The notes under the pieces: model-generated
The model's database searches: none
What the model saw: only the letters and a program-made list of their open reading frames with translations
What the model was told of the DNA's origin: nothing
In this document: positions 5,324 through 8,068 of the stretch, in pieces
How positions within the stretch are numbered: the first letter of the stretch is position 1
Layout of the letters: each line of letters opens with the position of its first letter
Source of the DNA: JBLHGU01 sp047615875
GTDB taxonomy: Bacteria > Pseudomonadota > Gammaproteobacteria > Arenicellales > CAJQKF01
Assembly: GCA_047615875.1 (NCBI GenBank)
Contig: JBLHGU010000231.1
Location: 1 to 8,068, forward strand
Reading direction: 5' to 3'
Length of the DNA stretch: 8,068 nt
Program-made: the position numbers and the translations under genes

Positions 5324-6442
5324 CTATTCCAGTCTCATCAAAGTGCTGTACAAGCCATCCAAATCACTATAAGCCCCTTGTAAATGTCGAGTGCCTGTTC
5401 CGGAATAGGCCGTTCGTGCGTGCAGAATCCGGGTGTTATCAAACAGAATCAATTGCCCTGGGCTAAGTTTAAACTGTATCTGAAGTTCCGTTCTTTCGAG
5501 TATTTCAGCAAATTGACGGTAGGCTGGATAAAATTCACTTAGTTGCGCTTCTGGCATGCGTAGTGGTGCAATAGAACGATTGTTGTAACGAACTTTGATC
5601 ACCTGACCAAGATCGTTTGTCTCGATCATTGGCACGCGTGCCTTTAGGAGTGTTGTGGCATTTTTAAATTGATATTCAATCCATTGGTTGTTGAGAATAC
5701 TGAAGTGCTCGGGATTTTCTTCGAACAGAATTTGTGCAGCCATAAATCCATCTTGCAAAATAGACTCTCCGCCATTTGTTGAACTGGACAGGCAATGAAG
5801 TAGTTGTAGTCCGGGAACCGGGTCACGGTAGGGATTATCAAGATGACAACCCAGGCCCAGGTTAGTGAAGGCCAAATTGATAGCATCTACTTCAGTTCGA
5901 ACTTCAAATAACGGGCCATAGTTGGTTTCCCTGACAAAGCCAAACTCTCGAATAACGTCCAGGACAGTTCCGGATTTGCATGGCACGGAGTCGATTAGAA
6001 CAAAGCCCAGATCGCGTACCTGTTGTAGCGCAGTTTTCTTTTTCTCTGTGCTAGTGCAAAATAACTCATAATTAACCGTTGGGAATTGATTGCAAATATT
6101 TTGTTTGGTCCAGAGTATTTTTTTCTCACTACTACGCTGGTTGGTGTCTGAATTTGAGAAACAAGTATTATCTAGTAACCATTGCGGGGCAAAGATAGAT
6201 TCATGTGCCTGCGGCAGAAAACCCAGTTGGAATTTATCATCGATGAACTGCGCGTTAATAATATGGGTTGCTGGATCAATATCCGTAATGTTGATCAATC
6301 TTTGACCACTTACAGGATCTCTTGATGAAGGCATCTGACAATGGTCACGCAGCCATAATGCAGAGAATGTACTCTTCCTGCCATCCGCCCAATCAATATG
6401 TAACTGTGTTGCAGAGAACTGCCAGTCGCTGACTAGTGTCAT
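5324..6442 (-). CDS. tmpA: 2-trimethylaminoethylphosphonate dioxygenase (TmpA-like, TauD/GBBH family)
   Basis: This 372-residue Fe(II)/2-oxoglutarate oxygenase is predicted to hydroxylate 2-trimethylaminoethylphosphonate at the carbon next to phosphorus. It has an N-terminal gamma-butyrobetaine-hydroxylase-like domain (about 8-95, with ALWLRDHC at 28-35) and a C-terminal TauD/TfdA domain (about 130-365). The iron ligands are His200 and Asp202 (HLDNPYR) and His341 (ILHARTAY), and Arg352 is the likely 2-oxoglutarate contact. PVPGLQLLHCL (208-218) is typical of the trimethylammonium-substrate branch. The Cys-rich zinc site of human BBOX1 is not conserved: after Cys35 come Met and Ser. The gene begins seven bases after tmpB, and its AGGT ribosome site overlaps the tmpB stop, so the two are coupled. 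The adjacent TmpB homologue favours TmpA over gamma-butyrobetaine hydroxylase, to which these proteins are often misassigned. Confidence 0.86.
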   Translation of the reverse strand: MTLVSDWQFSATQLHIDWADGRKSTFSALWLRDHCQMPSSRDPVSGQRLINITDIDPATHIINAQFIDDKFQLGFLPQAHESIFAPQWLLDNTCFSNSDTNQRSSEKKILWTKQNICNQFPTVNYELFCTSTEKKKTALQQVRDLGFVLIDSVPCKSGTVLDVIREFGFVRETNYGPLFEVRTEVDAINLAFTNLGLGCHLDNPYRDPVPGLQLLHCLSSSTNGGESILQDGFMAAQILFEENPEHFSILNNQWIEYQFKNATTLLKARVPMIETNDLGQVIKVRYNNRSIAPLRMPEAQLSEFYPAYRQFAEILERTELQIQFKLSPGQLILFDNTRILHARTAYSGTGTRHLQGAYSDLDGLYSTLMRLE

Positions 6443-6449
6443 GATGTAC

Positions 6450-7034
6450 CTATGATTTGCAAATAGAGTTTAAAAGGTTTCTGTAATTTTCAACGGGCTC
6501 TATATTCAGTCCTACGACCTTTCCATCATCGTCGTAACGCCTAAGCTGAACCGCTTCTTTATAATGCTCCAGGCTTTCAAACTGCTTGACCTCAGACTCG
6601 TTCATCGGACCGCCCTGTACCTGCAATGACTGTACGGATGCTGCAGATAGCGACTGAAAATAGTTTTTATCTTTGGCACATAAATATTTTTTTGCCGCCA
6701 CATGCCAACAGATGGGGTCAGTAACCGAAGTTGGGAAATAGGCTTTGAGGAAATCAGCGCCGGCATTCTCGTGGCAATTATCTATGCCATTTTCCAGCGC
6801 ATCGATTGGAAAGTCGCCAACAAAGTGACCGATATCGTGTAACAGCGCCGCTGCAATTAAAGACTCATTGGCACCATCTGCTCTTGCGCAGGCAGCGGTT
6901 TGGGTCATGTGTTCGGCCATGGAAACTGATTCGCCCATATATTCTTCGCTACCCCGGCGATGGAAAAGATCAATTATAAAATCGACGATGTTGTCATTAC
7001 TAATTTCTGAGAACTGAGATGGGCTTGTAGACAT
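6450..7034 (-). CDS. tmpB: HD-domain mixed-valent diiron oxygenase (TmpB/PhnZ-like)
   Basis: This 194-residue protein belongs to the HD-domain oxygenases of phosphonate degradation. It should cleave the C-P bond of the TmpA product, (R)-1-hydroxy-2-trimethylaminoethylphosphonate, to glycine betaine and phosphate using O2. All PhnZ-type residues can be placed with a shift of about eight: the lid pair Tyr32 and Glu35 (YMGES), and the iron ligands His42, His66-Asp67 (LLHDIGHF), His88 (CHENAG), His111 (CWHVAAKKY) and Asp168 or Asp169 (RRYDDDGKV). It is the first gene of the tmpBA unit. An in-frame TAA upstream and no alternative start codon fix ATG 7034, yet no ribosome site is visible, so a short or leaderless transcript is possible. 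A PhnZ role on 2-aminoethylphosphonate is less likely because the partner is TauD-like, not PhyH-like PhnY. Confidence 0.9.
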   Translation of the reverse strand: MSTSPSQFSEISNDNIVDFIIDLFHRRGSEEYMGESVSMAEHMTQTAACARADGANESLIAAALLHDIGHFVGDFPIDALENGIDNCHENAGADFLKAYFPTSVTDPICWHVAAKKYLCAKDKNYFQSLSAASVQSLQVQGGPMNESEVKQFESLEHYKEAVQLRRYDDDGKVVGLNIEPVENYRNLLNSICKS

Positions 7035-7064
7035 AAGGGTTATTTAATAATCTAGCAGATTCGT

Positions 7065-7087
7065 ATTGTGGGTTACATACTCACAAT
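7065..7087. promoter_or_regulatory. 23-bp dyad operator between tmpBA and the GFA gene
   Basis: ATTGTGGGT (7065-7073) and ACTCACAAT (7079-7087) form an inverted repeat matching at eight of nine positions around TACAT. It lies in the 89-base divergent spacer and covers the -35 region of the predicted GFA promoter, a position suited to a dimeric repressor or dual regulator of both sides. The regulator is not encoded in the window, and the spacing (TGTG and CACA eleven bases apart) does not fit CRP. Confidence 0.48.
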
Positions 7088-7093
7088 TATAAA
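7066..7093 (+). promoter_or_regulatory. Putative promoter of the GFA gene
   Basis: TTGTGG at 7066-7071 and TATAAA at 7088-7093 are 16 bases apart, giving a plausible sigma70 promoter with a start near 7100, about 24 bases before the coding region. It overlaps the dyad at 7065-7087. On the opposite strand I find no equally good promoter for tmpB. Confidence 0.4.
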
Positions 7094-7123
7094 TGCAAAT
7101 TTGAGAACAGCAGTGGAGGTTTT

Positions 7124-7501
7124 ATGCAAATTCATCCGGTTCATCCGGCATCCTGTCATTGTAGCGCAGTGCGTTTTGAAGTAGATCTTCCTAACGGTCT
7201 TGACCAGCCCAGTCGTTGCGACTGCTCCTTTTGTCGCCGTAAAGGAGCCATAGTTGCTGGTGTACCGTTAGATGGCTTAAGAGTTTTGAGTGGAGAAGAG
7301 TTCCTGAAGCTCTACCAATTTAAATCACAAACCGCAGAACATTACTTTTGTTCCCGTTGTGGTATTTATACACACCATAAAAGGCGTTCAAATCCTGATG
7401 AATATGGGTTTAATGTAGCCTGCCTTGAAGGTGTTAATCCGTTCGAGCTAGGTGAGGTTCCCACCAATGATGGCATCAATCATCCTTCAGATCGAGCATA
7501 G
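7124..7501 (+). CDS. GFA/CENP-V family zinc protein
   Basis: This 125-residue cytoplasmic protein has the cysteine pattern of the GFA (CENP-V) fold: C-x-C at 11/13, C-x-C-x-x-C at 32/34/37 (CDCSFC) and C-x-x-C-G at 76-80 (CSRCG), with THH at 83-85. These form structural and labile zinc sites. The family is named after a glutathione-dependent formaldehyde-activating enzyme, but that activity is disputed and most members have no known function. GGAGG at 7115-7119, four bases before ATG, is a strong if close ribosome site. It is transcribed away from tmpBA and probably shares its control region. A role in handling formaldehyde or glutathione adducts near glycine-betaine-producing genes is only a suggestion. 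It converges tightly on purK, nine bases away. Confidence 0.9.
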   Translation: MQIHPVHPASCHCSAVRFEVDLPNGLDQPSRCDCSFCRRKGAIVAGVPLDGLRVLSGEEFLKLYQFKSQTAEHYFCSRCGIYTHHKRRSNPDEYGFNVACLEGVNPFELGEVPTNDGINHPSDRA

Positions 7502-7504
7502 TTA

Positions 7505-7521
7505 GTTGGGCTAGCCCCGAC
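7505..7521. terminator. Weak hairpin between converging GFA and purK genes
   Basis: GTTGGG (7505-7510) pairs with CCCGAC (7516-7521), with one G-U pair, around a CTAGC loop that contains the purK stop codon. No T tract follows on either strand, so it is a poor intrinsic terminator. It may only mark transcript ends in this very tight convergent junction. Confidence 0.22.
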
Positions 7522-8068
7522 TGAGTAATAACTGCAGACCTTCTACTAACGCCTTGCTATGGGTCTCATCAAGTAGCGGGGCAAGCTCAAGTAAATATCG
7601 ATCGGCATCTTTCGACGATTGTAGCTGCAGATTTATATGGCCCATTTTGCGTCCTGGTCGACACTCAGTCTTGCCGTACCAATGACATTGGATTCCCGTT
7701 ACTTCCAGCCAACGCGAGTTAAACTCGCATCCTATCAGGTTAATCATCAGGGTAGGGCTATAGCTCATTGCAGCAGGGAACGGCAAATCACTGATGGTAT
7801 TTACATGTAAAGCAAACTGGTTGTGAAGCGAGCCTAATTGACTCCAGTGTCCGGAGTTATGCACTCTTGGGGCAATCTCGTTAATCAATAAACCCTGGCT
7901 ACTTTCAAAACATTCCATTGCCATTACCCCAACGTAGTCCAGATCATTCATCAGGCTGCCCATCATGTATTGCGCATCGTTCTGGAGCGCTGGATTGTCT
8001 TCTCGTCCACAAACGCTATAGCGTAAGATTCCGTCCCAGTGAACGTTGGTTGCCAGGGGATAATAAAT
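7511..8068 (-). CDS. purK: PurK, C-terminal part (5-carboxyaminoimidazole ribonucleotide synthase)
   Basis: The 185 visible residues are the C-terminal half of PurK, the ATP-grasp enzyme that makes N5-carboxyaminoimidazole ribonucleotide from AIR, bicarbonate and ATP in purine synthesis. The frame stays open to the window edge and starts mid-protein with YYPLATNVHWDGILRYS. Key features are the ATP-grasp metal-binding acids in GVMAMECF and LINEIAPR, followed by the highly conserved HNSGHW and MINLIG. Spacing from HNSGHW through DLPFP matches E. coli PurK without gaps. Internal Met codons at 7961-7966 are not the start. The N-terminal half, the promoter and any purE partner lie outside the window. 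Confidence 0.96.
   Translation of the reverse strand: MYYPLATNVHWDGILRYSVCGREDNPALQNDAQYMMGSLMNDLDYVGVMAMECFESSQGLLINEIAPRVHNSGHWSQLGSLHNQFALHVNTISDLPFPAAMSYSPTLMINLIGCEFNSRWLEVTGIQCHWYGKTECRPGRKMGHINLQLQSSKDADRYLLELAPLLDETHSKALVEGLQLLLSRG

Noticed and set aside
5227..5466. A 79-codon plus-strand frame overlapping the ends of the DUF6122-like gene and tmpA.
   Set aside because: It overlaps two better-supported genes in other frames and has no recognisable motif.
1..8068. CRISPR arrays, tRNA or rRNA genes, insertion sequences.
   Set aside because: No regularly spaced repeats, no cloverleaf-like or rRNA-like sequence, and no transposase or paired terminal repeats were found on reading both strands.

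Overview
The window comes from a gammaproteobacterium, most likely a free-living and probably marine one with moderate GC. I base this on GroES/GroEL of proteobacterial type with a GGM-repeat tail, a PurK fragment very close to the E. coli type around its HNSGHW motif, and the mix of accessory genes. A perfect CIRCE operator in front of groES implies HrcA-type heat-shock control, which some gammaproteobacterial lineages have and enterobacteria lack. The marine assignment is inference only.

Layout, left to right. (1) Positions 1-2245: the groES-groEL operon on the plus strand, with a promoter overlapping CIRCE, a terminator-like hairpin between the two genes, and a strong intrinsic terminator after groEL. 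(2) 2349-3076: a Phd/VapB-type antitoxin and a PIN-domain (VapC-like) toxin, with ATGA overlap and an inverted repeat at the promoter. (3) 3101-4766, minus strand: a two-gene unit of a glutathione S-transferase followed by an isopenicillin-N-synthase-like Fe(II)/2-oxoglutarate oxygenase. (4) 4767-4984: a spacer with a foldable stretch ending in a terminator-like hairpin, then a small DUF6122-like membrane protein on the plus strand whose natural start appears to be ATC rather than ATG. (5) 5324-7034, minus strand: tmpB-tmpA, an HD-domain diiron oxygenase and a TauD/gamma-butyrobetaine-hydroxylase-like oxygenase that together match the known pathway converting 2-trimethylaminoethylphosphonate to glycine betaine and phosphate. 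(6) 7124-7501: a GFA/CENP-V zinc protein transcribed away from tmpBA, with a 23-bp dyad in the shared 89-bp spacer. (7) 7511-8068, minus strand: the C-terminal half of purK, cut by the window edge.

The best-supported biological unit is the two-oxygenase phosphonate catabolic operon. TmpA would hydroxylate the carbon next to phosphorus, and TmpB would cleave the C-P bond, giving phosphorus plus an osmolyte or carbon and nitrogen source. The dyad between tmpB and the GFA gene suggests shared control of the divergent genes. The items that look least described are the structured leader with the ATC start before the DUF6122 gene, the altered active site of the PIN toxin, and the GST-oxygenase pair of unknown substrate.
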